A DNA stretch of 15,477 bases from Bacilli bacterium (GCA_028684435.1 JAQUFX010000027.1:1-15477); one strand, 5' to 3'. Numbered from the stretch's first letter, positions 6,236 to 15,437 are shown. The notes: generated from the sequence alone by a model not told the origin. Numbers and translations: made by a program.

Positions 6236-7393
6236 GGAGGAAGTGACCCTGGAGCTGTTAGCTCACAAATAATTGAAAAAGATAAAAGTTTACAAATATC
6301 TAAATATATAGCTAATAGATTTAAAGAGTTAGGTGTACCTTATTATATGACGAGAGAAACTGATGAAACTTTGACTAATACTGAGAGAATAAATCGAATA
6401 AAACAACCATTTGGAGATGTTAAAAATGCTATCGTTGTTTCAACCCATATAAATTCTGGTGGAGGAGAAGGCGCAGAAGTAATATATGCTTTAAGAAACA
6501 CTCCGGAATTAGCAAAAATGATTTTATCTAATATTGGTTCTGCAGGTCAAAAAACGAGAACGGTTTATCAAAAGACATCGCTCGTTGATCTAAGCCAAGA
6601 TTATTATTATATAATGAGAGATACAAATAATATGCAAGTTGTCATAGTTGAATACGGATTTTTAGATAATCCTAATGATGTTGAAAGATTACAAAAAAAT
6701 TGGGGTGATTATGCTGAGGCTACTGTTAAAGCAGTAACTGAATATATGGGTTTCATTTATAAAACTCCTTCATTAGAAGGTTCATATACTGTGAAAGTGG
6801 GAGACACATTATATTCAATAGCAAAAATGTTTAATACAACAGTAGAAGCAATAAAGTCTATAAATAATCTTACTAGTAATATATTATCAATAGGTCAAAA
6901 ATTAATTATACCAGGATTAAAACAAGGAACTATTGAAGGTGGAGAAACATATACTGTTAAGGCAGGAGATACATTATATTCAATAGCAAGAACGTTTAAT
7001 ACAACAGTAGAAGCAATAAAGTCTATAAATAATCTCACTAGTAATATATTATCAATAGGGCAGCGATTAATAATTCCTGGTTTAGAAACTGGCAGTAGCA
7101 CATATACTGTTAAAGCCGGAGACACACTATGGAGTATAGCAAATACATATAAAATTACCGTTGATGAATTAAAAAAAATAAATAATTTACAAACCAATTT
7201 ATTAACAATAGGCCAAATATTAATTATTTCTCTTACTAGGCAAGAAAATTATGAAATATATACAGTAAAAAGTGGAGATAGTATATGGTCGATAGCTAAT
7301 AATTATAATATTTCGGTTGTATTACTAAAAGAAATCAATGAATTAAAAAATAGCTTATTAGAAGTTGGTCAAACATTAAAAATACCAAAATAA
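6230..7393 (+). pseudogene. 3' part of an interrupted N-acetylmuramoyl-L-alanine amidase with four LysM repeats
   Basis: The intact enzyme would cleave the amide bond between muramic acid and the peptide stem of peptidoglycan. From 6230 the frame has the Amidase_3 motifs: HGGSDPGAV with the first zinc His (6233-6235), EKD with the second ligand (6275-6277), STHINS with the third (6446-6448), and VEYGFLDNP with the catalytic Glu (6650-6652). Four LysM modules begin at 6785, 6950, 7103 and 7259. The signal peptide, first strand and start codon are missing because the mobile element is inserted just before the His codon. The first in-frame ATG (6347) would give a 348-aa product lacking two zinc ligands, so it cannot be an active amidase, though it might still bind cell wall if made. 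The frame matches that of the recombinase, ending at TAA 6200-6202. Confidence 0.9.
6785..7079 (+). repeat. Tandem 165-bp duplication of a LysM module
   Basis: The segments 6785-6914 and 6950-7079 are nearly identical at DNA level, including a long identical run from the TTTAATACAACAGTAG block through the following lysine/isoleucine codons. The repeat period is 165 bases. The third and fourth LysM modules are clearly more diverged, so modules one and two arose by recent duplication or are kept alike by gene conversion. Confidence 0.85.
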
Positions 7394-7420
7394 AAATAAA
7401 GATTAAATCTTTATTTTTTT
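7392..7420. terminator. Bidirectional intrinsic terminator
   Basis: A perfect 12-bp stem pairs 7392-7403 with 7407-7418 around a TAA loop, with A/T tracts on both flanks. It serves the rightward amidase gene, whose stop codon ends at 7393, and the leftward gene, whose stop codon (7419-7421) lies at its other edge. The stem is AT-rich, with only one G-C pair. Confidence 0.7.
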
Positions 7421-8129
7421 AGCTTAAGTAATAAATGTAATCAAACTTATTATTTTTTGTTATTAATAATATAAAAAATATCCCATTATGCATTATCGCT
7501 TTTATTATAATATTTTTTTCGATATAAAAATGATTTATAATATTACCGCTATCGTTAATTGCGTCTATATATGAATTACCGTCTTTTTGATAGGCGATAT
7601 ATAATAATTTATTATAGTATATAATAGCGGTAATAAGATTGTTACTTCCATTAAACCTTGAAATAATACCATCTATACCTTTCTTATATAAAATATTATT
7701 ATAACCAATTAAATTATTAGTTTCTTCAGTTACTATATTTTTTAATTTTTCTTTTTTAATATTATAACTATAAATATTATTATTGGTAGCAATAATCAAA
7801 TTATTATTATGCTTATTTGTTATGTCAATAATTTTTTCATTATTTTCAAAATTTGGTTTAATGATATCATATTCTTTTAAGAAATCATTAACTATATATA
7901 TTTTATCTTTTTCATTACTTTTGATTAAACATATTTTATCATTAAAGATAGTACCGGTGATATAATTATTATTAATATATAAATTTACAGTTTTTTCTAG
8001 ATATTGATTAAACATAGATATACTATTACTTTTTTTATAAAAAACCAATAAATTGTTGTTTAATAGAATACTTCCTAAAGCAATTTCATCTAATGAATTA
8101 AATAAAGGTTTTTTCTCTATTATTTTCAT
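7419..8129 (-). CDS. Protein of unknown function with propeller-like repeats
   Basis: I do not recognise the family. The frame is open to 8147, but I chose ATG 8129 because GGAGG lies 5-6 bases before it; this gives 236 aa. There is no signal peptide or membrane segment. The sequence consists of short beta-strand-like blocks with recurring patterns such as NNLIIATNNNIYSYN, YNNILYKKGIDG and YNKLLYIAYQKDG. These resemble blades of a beta-propeller (PQQ or kelch type), though the degree of repetition cannot be measured by eye. Asn, Ile and Lys content is extreme, as in the other host genes here. It converges with the amidase gene on a shared terminator. Confidence 0.75.
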   Translation of the reverse strand: MKIIEKKPLFNSLDEIALGSILLNNNLLVFYKKSNSISMFNQYLEKTVNLYINNNYITGTIFNDKICLIKSNEKDKIYIVNDFLKEYDIIKPNFENNEKIIDITNKHNNNLIIATNNNIYSYNIKKEKLKNIVTEETNNLIGYNNILYKKGIDGIISRFNGSNNLITAIIYYNKLLYIAYQKDGNSYIDAINDSGNIINHFYIEKNIIIKAIMHNGIFFILLITKNNKFDYIYYLS

Positions 8130-8151
8130 GAATTCCTCCATATACATTCAT

Positions 8152-8157
8152 ATTATA
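8152..8157 (-). promoter_or_regulatory. Candidate -10 element for the 7419-8129 gene
   Basis: On the minus strand a perfect TATAAT lies 22 bases before the ATG at 8129. The -35 position at 17-base spacing (AGCCCA) does not match the consensus. It is placed sensibly in the only intergenic gap upstream of this gene. Confidence 0.35.
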
Positions 8158-8225
8158 TGTAAGTAAAAATAAAATGGGCTTAATAATTATAAAAAATTAG
8201 AACATAATAATTATAAGGTGTTATT

Positions 8226-8561
8226 ATGAAGAAGTATATATATCTTATTATTGTTTTATTAATAGGAATGTTATTGAAATTTATTAATCAGAGTTTTGCT
8301 TATCAAGAATGTACATATATTACAAAACAACTTAATGGTATAAGTACTAAAAACATAACAAAAAATTTAATTGGTAAAAATGTTACTTACCATAAATTTT
8401 GTTCTTACCAAGATTGCTATAATATGAAAAATAATAATTTAAATGAAGCAATTAATAATTTTATAAAACTACAAAAATTAAAAAAATCAGAAGAATATAA
8501 TATTGAAGCTTATATTAAAGGAATTCCAATTACCGAAATTACTTTCACTTTATGTGAATAA
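8226..8561 (+). CDS. Small secreted or membrane-anchored protein with four cysteines
   Basis: The product is 111 aa. A positively charged MKK start and a hydrophobic stretch (residues 4-20) form a signal peptide or an N-terminal anchor. A possible cleavage site follows SFA at residue 25. Four cysteines (29, 59, 64, 110) lie in the exported part and could form two disulfides. There is no lipobox. ATG 8226 has GGTG about 5 bases upstream. The gene is divergent from the 7419-8129 gene, and its last 17 bases overlap the end of the opposing helicase gene. The family is unknown to me. Confidence 0.6.
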   Translation: MKKYIYLIIVLLIGMLLKFINQSFAYQECTYITKQLNGISTKNITKNLIGKNVTYHKFCSYQDCYNMKNNNLNEAINNFIKLQKLKKSEEYNIEAYIKGIPITEITFTLCE

Positions 8562-9915
8562 AATCCAAATTTTTCTTATTTTCTTTTATTAATTCTTTAA
8601 CAAATATTGAATAATTATTATATGGTGTAATTAAATAAACATTATTTTTACTTCTAGTTAAAGCTACATAAAATAGTCTTCTTTCTTCTTCATGAATAAT
8701 ATAATCCGACTTTAATATTTTCTTTAATATATTTTCTTTTTTAATTTTTGATGGTAATCCTAAAATATTATTATCTAGATTTATTAATATTACATTATCT
8801 TCTTCTATTCCTTTTGAGCTATGAATGGTTAAAAATTTGGTACGATTATTTTCAATAATATTAAATTTTTCTTTGTCATTGTTATTTCTTCCCAAAATTA
8901 ATATATTCCCTTTTATATGTTTTAAAATATTGTTAATAACAGTCTTTTTATCAACATAAAAAACTATCTTTATCGGTTTTAGATCATCCTTATGGCATAA
9001 AGTATTCTTAATTATTTGATTTTTATTTTTTATTATAAATTTATTAGCTATATTAATTAAAGATTGATTATTACGATAGTTATGATTTAATTTAATAATG
9101 TTTATATTAGGTAATAAATTTTTAATATTAATAAATAATGATATATCACACCCACTGAATTTATATATTGATTGAAAATCATCGCCAACGGCAAAAATAT
9201 TAGCTTTATTTTGGTTTAGGATACTTTTTATTAATTTAAATCTAATCAAAGATATATCTTGAAATTCATCAATAATTATATATTGATAATTTAGTTTTAC
9301 TTTATTTTCTTTAATATATTTAGTGGCATTTATAATAAGCTCATTAAAATCCATTTTTCCAGAAGATTCTAATTCCCTTAAATAAATTAAATATATATCT
9401 AAAATTATTTTAAAGTAATATCTATTCATAAAAATGCTTTTTTTATATAAATTATATAAATGATAAATATCTTGATAATTACATCTATAAATATTAATGA
9501 AAGCATAAATTAAATTTTGAATTTGGTTTTGATTAGTAATTTGCATAATTCTTTTAATTATTAAATTTGTTTTTTTATTATTTTGTCCATAAGAATTAAA
9601 ATATTCATTAATAATATACTTTAATTCATAATCACTTGCAATAGATAAATTTTTATTAATTTTTGATATTATGTCTTTAGCAAGTTTATGAAATGTTTTT
9701 ATATCTATTTGATATTTTATTTTTGATTTAAGTTCTTTAATTGTTTCGTTAGTAAAAGAAATAATTAGTATTTCTTCTTCTTTATATAAATTATTTTTAA
9801 TTATATATTCTATTTTACCTATTATGGTTGTAGTTTTTCCTGAACCAGCTCCTGCTATTACTAAAGTATTATTCATTGATTTAATAGCTTTAATTTGATC
9901 TTTATCATATTTCAT
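8545..9915 (-). CDS. Compact UvrD/PcrA-like superfamily 1 helicase
   Basis: An ATP-dependent DNA helicase or translocase of 456 aa. Visible motifs in order: Walker A GAGSGKT at 22-28; DEFQD at 216-220 (motif II); VGDDFQSIYKFSG (motif III); NYRNN with Arg281 (motif IV); TIHSSKG with His365 (motif V); and EERRLFYVALTRSK (motif VI) near the C-terminus. PcrA and UvrD are over 700 aa and place roughly 270-280 residues between motifs IV and V, where the regulatory 2B domain lies; here the gap is only 84. The 2B domain is therefore mostly missing. The start ATG 9915 has GGGG four bases upstream. The gene follows addA in the same direction, but a terminator and its own promoter lie between them. It probably works in recombinational repair; it is not PcrA itself. 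Confidence 0.9.
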   Translation of the reverse strand: MKYDKDQIKAIKSMNNTLVIAGAGSGKTTTIIGKIEYIIKNNLYKEEEILIISFTNETIKELKSKIKYQIDIKTFHKLAKDIISKINKNLSIASDYELKYIINEYFNSYGQNNKKTNLIIKRIMQITNQNQIQNLIYAFINIYRCNYQDIYHLYNLYKKSIFMNRYYFKIILDIYLIYLRELESSGKMDFNELIINATKYIKENKVKLNYQYIIIDEFQDISLIRFKLIKSILNQNKANIFAVGDDFQSIYKFSGCDISLFINIKNLLPNINIIKLNHNYRNNQSLINIANKFIIKNKNQIIKNTLCHKDDLKPIKIVFYVDKKTVINNILKHIKGNILILGRNNNDKEKFNIIENNRTKFLTIHSSKGIEEDNVILINLDNNILGLPSKIKKENILKKILKSDYIIHEEERRLFYVALTRSKNNVYLITPYNNYSIFVKELIKENKKNLDFIHIK

Positions 9916-9929
9916 AAATCCCCTAAATC

Positions 9930-9958
9930 AAAATAACTTAATATATATAAAATGTCAA
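9930..9958 (-). promoter_or_regulatory. Sigma-A promoter for the compact helicase gene
   Basis: On the minus strand a perfect TTGACA (9953-9958) is followed after 17 bases by TATTTT (9930-9935), then GGGG and the ATG at 9915. It lies after the addA terminator, so the helicase gene is probably a separate transcription unit. Confidence 0.6.
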
Positions 9959-9970
9959 AAAACAGATTTT

Positions 9971-10003
9971 AAAAAAGAACTAATTTATTTGGGTTAGTTC
10001 TTT
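9971..10003 (-). terminator. Intrinsic terminator of addA
   Basis: The minus strand has a 10-bp stem pairing 9994-10003 with 9974-9983 around a 10-base loop that includes CCC, followed by T residues. The addA stop codon (9980-9982) lies within the second arm of the stem. Confidence 0.65.
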
Positions 10004-13000
10004 ATTTAATATCGAATATAAATAAATATTGGTTTTTTTATTAGTTTTCTTTTCAATATAATTTTTATAACCTTCTAATTGTAGTTTATAGGCATCATCA
10101 TTGATATTTTTGAGTTTATAATCAATAATATCAATAAAATCTTTGTAAACTAGCATTAAATCAATAATTCCTCTTTCAATTTTATGATTCTCTTCATTAA
10201 TAAATTCATATTCCTTGAAAATAGTAGCATCTTTAATATTCTTTAAAATAGGAAGAGATAAAAAATGTTTAAGCAAATCTTTTTCTTTGTTTTCTAATTT
10301 AGAATAATCAGGATTAATAAAATCAATATTTTCTAAAATATAATGAATTTTAGTGCCGGCTTTAATGTTTTCTTTTTCTTTGCTAGTATATAAGATTTTA
10401 TTATTTTTAGAAAATATTATTTTGGTTAATATTTCTTTCTTAAATTCTACTTCATTAACCTTAATTGAAAGATTATTTTCAATATTATTAAAATGCGGTT
10501 TATTATTAAGTTTATAATTTTGATCAATTTCGATTAAATCTTGTTCAATTATATATTTATCAATTATATTATAAATTGAAATTAATAAATCTTGAAATGA
10601 GCGATAATTTATTCTTATTGTATAATCTATAACTTTATTTTGATTTATAATAGGCAATTTTTCTTTATCTATTGATGTTAGCATAAACATTTTTTCTTTA
10701 CATCTAGTCAAAGCTACATAAAATAATCTTATTTTTTCAGATATTTCATTTTCGTTATATTTTTCTTTGTATAAATCAAAAATAAAAGTTTTTTTAATAC
10801 CATTATTGTAATATGGTAATATTAGTCCATATTCTTCACTAAATATAAATTTATCAATTGGGTCTTTTAAATTAAATCTTTTATTTAATCCGCTATAATA
10901 ACATATATTATATTCTAATCCTTTAGATTTATGGATATTGGTTAAAGTAACTGCATTATTATTAGAAGGAATTGCTGAGATAGTAATTTCATCATTATTT
11001 GTTATTAATGTATTAAAATAATCCTCTAAATTGTTTAAAGTTAGGCCGACTTTATTTAATTCATCTGCTTTATCTAATAAGCTATTTAAAATAATGGTAC
11101 GATATTCTATATTACCTGCTGATATCATTTTATGGTAAAAATTAAATGTTACAATAATCTTTTCAATTAATTCTTTATTACTAATATTATTAAGCTTCGA
11201 AGCAATTTTCTCACATTTAACGAAAATATCGTTTTTGCTGTAACTATTATCTTTAAATATAATAAATATTTCTTCATCTCGTAAATCATAAAGATAACTT
11301 CTTGCAATACTCATAAAAGATGTTTTAAAAATATTATCATAATTTTTATTATTGATTTTAAATATTAAGGTAATAATATTTTTAATTAGGTAAGTTTCAT
11401 CATTATGTAAAATATTTTCATCTTTATATAAATTAATTGGTATTTGAAAAAAATTAAAGACTTTTTTATAAATGTCAAATGAAGTACTTCGATCTATTAA
11501 TATACAAAAATCATCATATGTACAAGGAATTAATTTATCACTTTTTAAAATCAAATATTTATCTTTTATTTTTTGTTTAATATCCTTTGCTATTATAAAT
11601 GCTTCTAATTCACTATTATCATAATCTTTATTATTTTGATAATTTAAAATAGTAAGGTTATTATTATAATTATTTTCACCAATTTTACTATAATTTTGAT
11701 AACCATATTCTAATTGATGTTCCTTTTTATAATTTGCATTACCAATATTATCATCCATTACATAATTGAAAATATTATTTATACTATTAATTACTTCATA
11801 TCTTGATCTAAAATTTTTGTTTAAATCAATTTTGATTCCATCTTTTCCATTTTTATATAAATCGTATTTTTGTTTAAATATAGTGGGATTAGCATTTCTA
11901 AAACGGTAAATAGATTGTTTTATATCTCCAACTACGTAGACATTATTATTTTCAATTAGAGAAATAAACTCTTCTTGAATATTATTAGTATCTTGATATT
12001 CATCAATCATTATTTCTTGATATTTATTCTTAATTTCTACTTTTATATTATCATTTTCTTTTAATAATTTAATGGCTAATTTACTAATATCGCTATATTC
12101 AAAGTGATTTACTTTAAATTTATATTTGGTAATTTTTTCATTTAGCTCACTTAGGATTGATATTATTATTTTAGCAAAATCTATTGTTTGAAATACTTCT
12201 TTTATGAAATCGTTTTTATTATAAAGAGTCATTGCTTTAATAATATTTAAATTATTAATTATTTCACTTTTAAAGTATTTAGCATTATTAGAAGAATTAT
12301 TAGGTAACCTAGGAATATCAATATTAGCGTTAGTTTTTATTTCTTCATAGTTTTCACTTTTTATCAAATTAGTAAGTAAGATATCTAGTTTCTGATAATA
12401 ATCACTATTTATTTCGAATTTCAAATTATATAAGCAGTTATTTATAGTAATTATTCTTTTTTTAATTAAATTTAAATAATCATCAAAATATTTATTAAGA
12501 TTAGTTTCATTATAATAGTTTTCGATATAATCATTTAAAAAAGTTTCTTTATCAATTAATAAATCTAATTTTCGGTCTAAATTTAAGATCAAATTTTTAA
12601 TTTCTTTATCATTTTTTATCCCAAAGGTAGTGACAAAGTCTTCAAAAAATTTATTATTTTTATTATACCAATTATTAAAAATATCATTTAATATTTCTTT
12701 TTTCTTAAGTAATATAATTGAATTATCAATAATATTAATATCTTTTTCTAGATTTAAAAGATAATAATATTTTTTAATTAGAGATAACACATAAGCATCA
12801 AAAGTCTTAATATCAGCGCTATCAATATATTTAATCTCTTCTTTTAATTCGGGAATTTCATTAATGGCTTTTTTAATTCGTTCTTTCATTTCTTTAGCAG
12901 CATTATTAGTAAATGTTAATATTAATAAATCATTAATACGTAAGCCATTTTTAAGTTTTGTGATTACTCTTTCTGTTAAAACAGCAGTTTTACCTGAACC

Positions 13001-13072
13001 AGCTCCTGCTGAAACAATAATATTAGAACCAGTTTTATTAATTGCTTCTAACTGTTCTTTAGTCCAGTTCAT
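9980..13072 (-). CDS. addA: AddA helicase-nuclease subunit (RexA-like)
   Basis: AddA unwinds and degrades double-strand break ends together with AddB, preparing 3' single strands for RecA. The frame is open from a GTG at 13081, but I take ATG 13072 (MNWTKEQ) because the GGAGG at 13081-13085 stands 8 bases before it; this gives 1030 aa. SF1 helicase motifs: Walker A GAGSGKT at 23-29; DEYQDT beginning at D357; VVGDIKQSIYRFRNANP; NFRSRYE; TNIHKSKGLEY; and LFYVALTRCKE. The C-terminal nuclease has GTKIHYILE, then GIIDLM with D971 and IIDYK with D984 and K986, an intact RecB-type PD-(D/E)XK active site. It is somewhat shorter than the roughly 1230 residues of Bacillus AddA. The first 14 bases overlap the end of addB, so the two are translated as a pair. 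Confidence 0.95.
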   Translation of the reverse strand: MNWTKEQLEAINKTGSNIIVSAGAGSGKTAVLTERVITKLKNGLRINDLLILTFTNNAAKEMKERIKKAINEIPELKEEIKYIDSADIKTFDAYVLSLIKKYYYLLNLEKDINIIDNSIILLKKKEILNDIFNNWYNKNNKFFEDFVTTFGIKNDKEIKNLILNLDRKLDLLIDKETFLNDYIENYYNETNLNKYFDDYLNLIKKRIITINNCLYNLKFEINSDYYQKLDILLTNLIKSENYEEIKTNANIDIPRLPNNSSNNAKYFKSEIINNLNIIKAMTLYNKNDFIKEVFQTIDFAKIIISILSELNEKITKYKFKVNHFEYSDISKLAIKLLKENDNIKVEIKNKYQEIMIDEYQDTNNIQEEFISLIENNNVYVVGDIKQSIYRFRNANPTIFKQKYDLYKNGKDGIKIDLNKNFRSRYEVINSINNIFNYVMDDNIGNANYKKEHQLEYGYQNYSKIGENNYNNNLTILNYQNNKDYDNSELEAFIIAKDIKQKIKDKYLILKSDKLIPCTYDDFCILIDRSTSFDIYKKVFNFFQIPINLYKDENILHNDETYLIKNIITLIFKINNKNYDNIFKTSFMSIARSYLYDLRDEEIFIIFKDNSYSKNDIFVKCEKIASKLNNISNKELIEKIIVTFNFYHKMISAGNIEYRTIILNSLLDKADELNKVGLTLNNLEDYFNTLITNNDEITISAIPSNNNAVTLTNIHKSKGLEYNICYYSGLNKRFNLKDPIDKFIFSEEYGLILPYYNNGIKKTFIFDLYKEKYNENEISEKIRLFYVALTRCKEKMFMLTSIDKEKLPIINQNKVIDYTIRINYRSFQDLLISIYNIIDKYIIEQDLIEIDQNYKLNNKPHFNNIENNLSIKVNEVEFKKEILTKIIFSKNNKILYTSKEKENIKAGTKIHYILENIDFINPDYSKLENKEKDLLKHFLSLPILKNIKDATIFKEYEFINEENHKIERGIIDLMLVYKDFIDIIDYKLKNINDDAYKLQLEGYKNYIEKKTNKKTNIYLYSILNKELTQIN

Positions 13073-15410
13073 AAGTACCACCTCCTAAAAAAGATAAATT
13101 TATATCCTTTTTTAAATACTTGAAATTATTATCATTAACAAAACAAATAGATTTATAAGCACAATATTCACAACTTGAATTTTTTTTATCTATAATTTTA
13201 GGATTAATATCAAATTTTGCCTTTATTATATTATTAGCACTTTCAATAATCTTGTTTTCAGCAATTTTATATAGCATATTAAAGTTATCTTTATTAAGTA
13301 ATTTAGTATGACTAGAAAACCCTTTTGATGTGAGCTTCATAGCTTTTATATATTCACTATTTAAATATGTGAAATCAAATTCTTTTATAATGTTTTCTTC
13401 ATTAATGGTATAACCAATCAATTTTAAATTTTCTTTTTTTATTTTTTCTAAATCTTTATTTTGATTATAATTTGAAATTATGCGATTAACATTTTGAAAA
13501 TAAATTCCAATTATATTTGTATGAGGATATTGATTTTTAATTAAATATATATAAATTGGAAGTTGGATATTTAATCCTTGATTAATAAGAGATAAATCAT
13601 TATTTATAGCGTTAGTTTTATAATCGATAATTGCAATTTTATTTTCATGTTTCATTATTTTATCAATAATGCCATTAAAATTTATATTAATGTTATCTTT
13701 ATTACTCATAACGGTTATATTTCTTTCACACTCTATTTCTTTAAATAAAGTTTGGCTATAATGATCCATGATATGATTAATAGATTTTTTTAAATCTTCA
13801 CACATTATATTTAAGAACAAATAATCAGATGGACTTAAATCAAAATAATTATTTTTTAAAAAAGTATTTTTTTCTTGGTCAAAATTAAAATCCTTATCAT
13901 ATATTTTAGATAAAATATAATGAAATAATCTTCCGATATAGGGCTCAAATTTTTCTTCATATATATTTAGTTTTAAAATTTGTTCTAAATAAAATCGGAA
14001 AGCACATTGATAATAAATATTTAATTTTGAATATGATAAATTAATAGTATTATTTAAATAATCTCTTATTAATTTAGGATTAATATCATCGTATTTATTG
14101 TCATATGTTAAATAATTTATGTTAGGATAATTATGTTTTAATATATTAAGTTTATCATGTATATCACCATATTTAAGAAAATTATCTAGCATGATACCTA
14201 AATTAAATATATTACTAATATTTGAATAATTACTTTCGTTATAAACACAATTATTAATACTCAAATTATTAGCTAAAGGGGATATAGAAAGAGAATTTAT
14301 TATACTACTTTCAGAAAAAGTTATCGTTAGATTTTTAGTATTATTAATTATATTTTTCCAAATATTGAATTCAATATTATTTAATTCCCAAGTTTGCTCT
14401 AAATAATCAGGTTTAATATTATCATTTATTAAATTTTCATCTTTATAAATTATTGGAATATACTCTATTGCAAAACCAATTAAATATATTTCCATATCGT
14501 TATTTATAAAATCGTTTTTTAAATCGATGATATTAACAGCTTCTTTATTAACAGGATTTGAAAGATAATTAATTTTTAATTCTTCGGAAATAATGTCTTT
14601 TATATTTGTTAAATCATTTACAAAGTAATATTTATTTAAAATATCGATACATTTATTTCTTATTTCGATATTTTTAATATTTTTGATATAATCTTCTGGT
14701 TTATCCAGATTATTAATTAAATTATAGGAACTTAATATGTAATATAAAGGTGTTTTTTCATTTAAATTAATTGGTATATTATAAAAAGAAAAGATTCTTT
14801 TTATAGTACTAATATATTCTTTATTAATATTAGATAAATAAATATTATTAATATTTATACCATTATTAATTTTTTTAATAATATCATTTGCTATAAATTC
14901 TATTTCTTCATTAATATTTTTAAATGAATAAACATTATGCTTATATTTTGATTTATCATCATGAATATATTCTAGTTTAGTGATATTATTGATTATATTT
15001 AGTAATTTTTCATCAAAATTATATAAATACTTAAATCCATAGACATAACATTTTTTATTATTAAAATTATTTAAGAAATAATTATCTTTTATTAATAAAT
15101 TATTATTATTTAAATCTTGTTTTATTTTAGTAAGATATTCAAGTTTAAAGTTTTTTTCATCAAATGATATATAATATAAATTATTTATAATATCAATAGC
15201 ATAAGAATAACTCATATTATAATTTTTCATTAAATAAACAATAGCTTGCTCATCAAAAGAAAATAATAACTTTTTTTTAATTTCACTAATAGCAAAAATT
15301 TTAATATTGTATAATTCTTTTTGACTATTAATAAGTTTTATAATATTAGTTTTATATTGATCAGGAACAATAAAAATAACATTATAATCAATATATTTAA
15401 TTATATTCAT
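13059..15410 (-). CDS. addB: AddB/RexB nuclease subunit with Fe-S cluster cysteines
   Basis: This is the partner of AddA in the AddAB complex. The 783-aa product has a degenerate helicase fold at the N-terminus (NVIFIVPDQYK) with no Walker A motif, as in RexB-type subunits; Bacillus AddB is about 1160 aa. The C-terminal nuclease has GIIDKI with D583 and IIDYK with D596 and K598, the PD-(D/E)XK catalytic set. Four cysteines have the AddB iron-sulfur spacing: C469 in YYQCAFRFYLEQ, then C747, C750 and C756 in CEYCAYKSIC. The start ATG 15410 is preceded by AGGTGATA. The end overlaps addA and contains its ribosome binding site. The name rests on the Cys pattern, the nuclease motif and the pairing with addA. 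Confidence 0.92.
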   Translation of the reverse strand: MNIIKYIDYNVIFIVPDQYKTNIIKLINSQKELYNIKIFAISEIKKKLLFSFDEQAIVYLMKNYNMSYSYAIDIINNLYYISFDEKNFKLEYLTKIKQDLNNNNLLIKDNYFLNNFNNKKCYVYGFKYLYNFDEKLLNIINNITKLEYIHDDKSKYKHNVYSFKNINEEIEFIANDIIKKINNGININNIYLSNINKEYISTIKRIFSFYNIPINLNEKTPLYYILSSYNLINNLDKPEDYIKNIKNIEIRNKCIDILNKYYFVNDLTNIKDIISEELKINYLSNPVNKEAVNIIDLKNDFINNDMEIYLIGFAIEYIPIIYKDENLINDNIKPDYLEQTWELNNIEFNIWKNIINNTKNLTITFSESSIINSLSISPLANNLSINNCVYNESNYSNISNIFNLGIMLDNFLKYGDIHDKLNILKHNYPNINYLTYDNKYDDINPKLIRDYLNNTINLSYSKLNIYYQCAFRFYLEQILKLNIYEEKFEPYIGRLFHYILSKIYDKDFNFDQEKNTFLKNNYFDLSPSDYLFLNIMCEDLKKSINHIMDHYSQTLFKEIECERNITVMSNKDNININFNGIIDKIMKHENKIAIIDYKTNAINNDLSLINQGLNIQLPIYIYLIKNQYPHTNIIGIYFQNVNRIISNYNQNKDLEKIKKENLKLIGYTINEENIIKEFDFTYLNSEYIKAMKLTSKGFSSHTKLLNKDNFNMLYKIAENKIIESANNIIKAKFDINPKIIDKKNSSCEYCAYKSICFVNDNNFKYLKKDINLSFLGGGTYELD

Positions 15411-15428
15411 ATTATCACCTATAGATAA

Positions 15429-15437
15429 ATTATATCA
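15429..15437 (-). promoter_or_regulatory. Extended -10 promoter for addB-addA
   Basis: On the minus strand TGATATAAT (an extended -10, TGN plus TATAAT) lies just upstream of the addB start. The -35 position (ATAGTG) is a poor match, which is usual when the -10 is extended. Confidence 0.5.

Noticed and set aside
6895..7197. 100-codon frame antisense to the LysM repeats
   Set aside because: It is a shadow of the repeated coding sequence; its apparent internal repeats come from the LysM duplication.
6347..7393. A complete, active amidase gene starting at ATG 6347
   Set aside because: The frame upstream of 6347 clearly encodes the HGGSDPGAV and EKD motifs, so this ATG is internal and the product would lack two zinc ligands.
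12864..13088. 74-codon frame antisense to the start of addA
   Set aside because: It covers the conserved Walker A coding region of addA and has no independent support.
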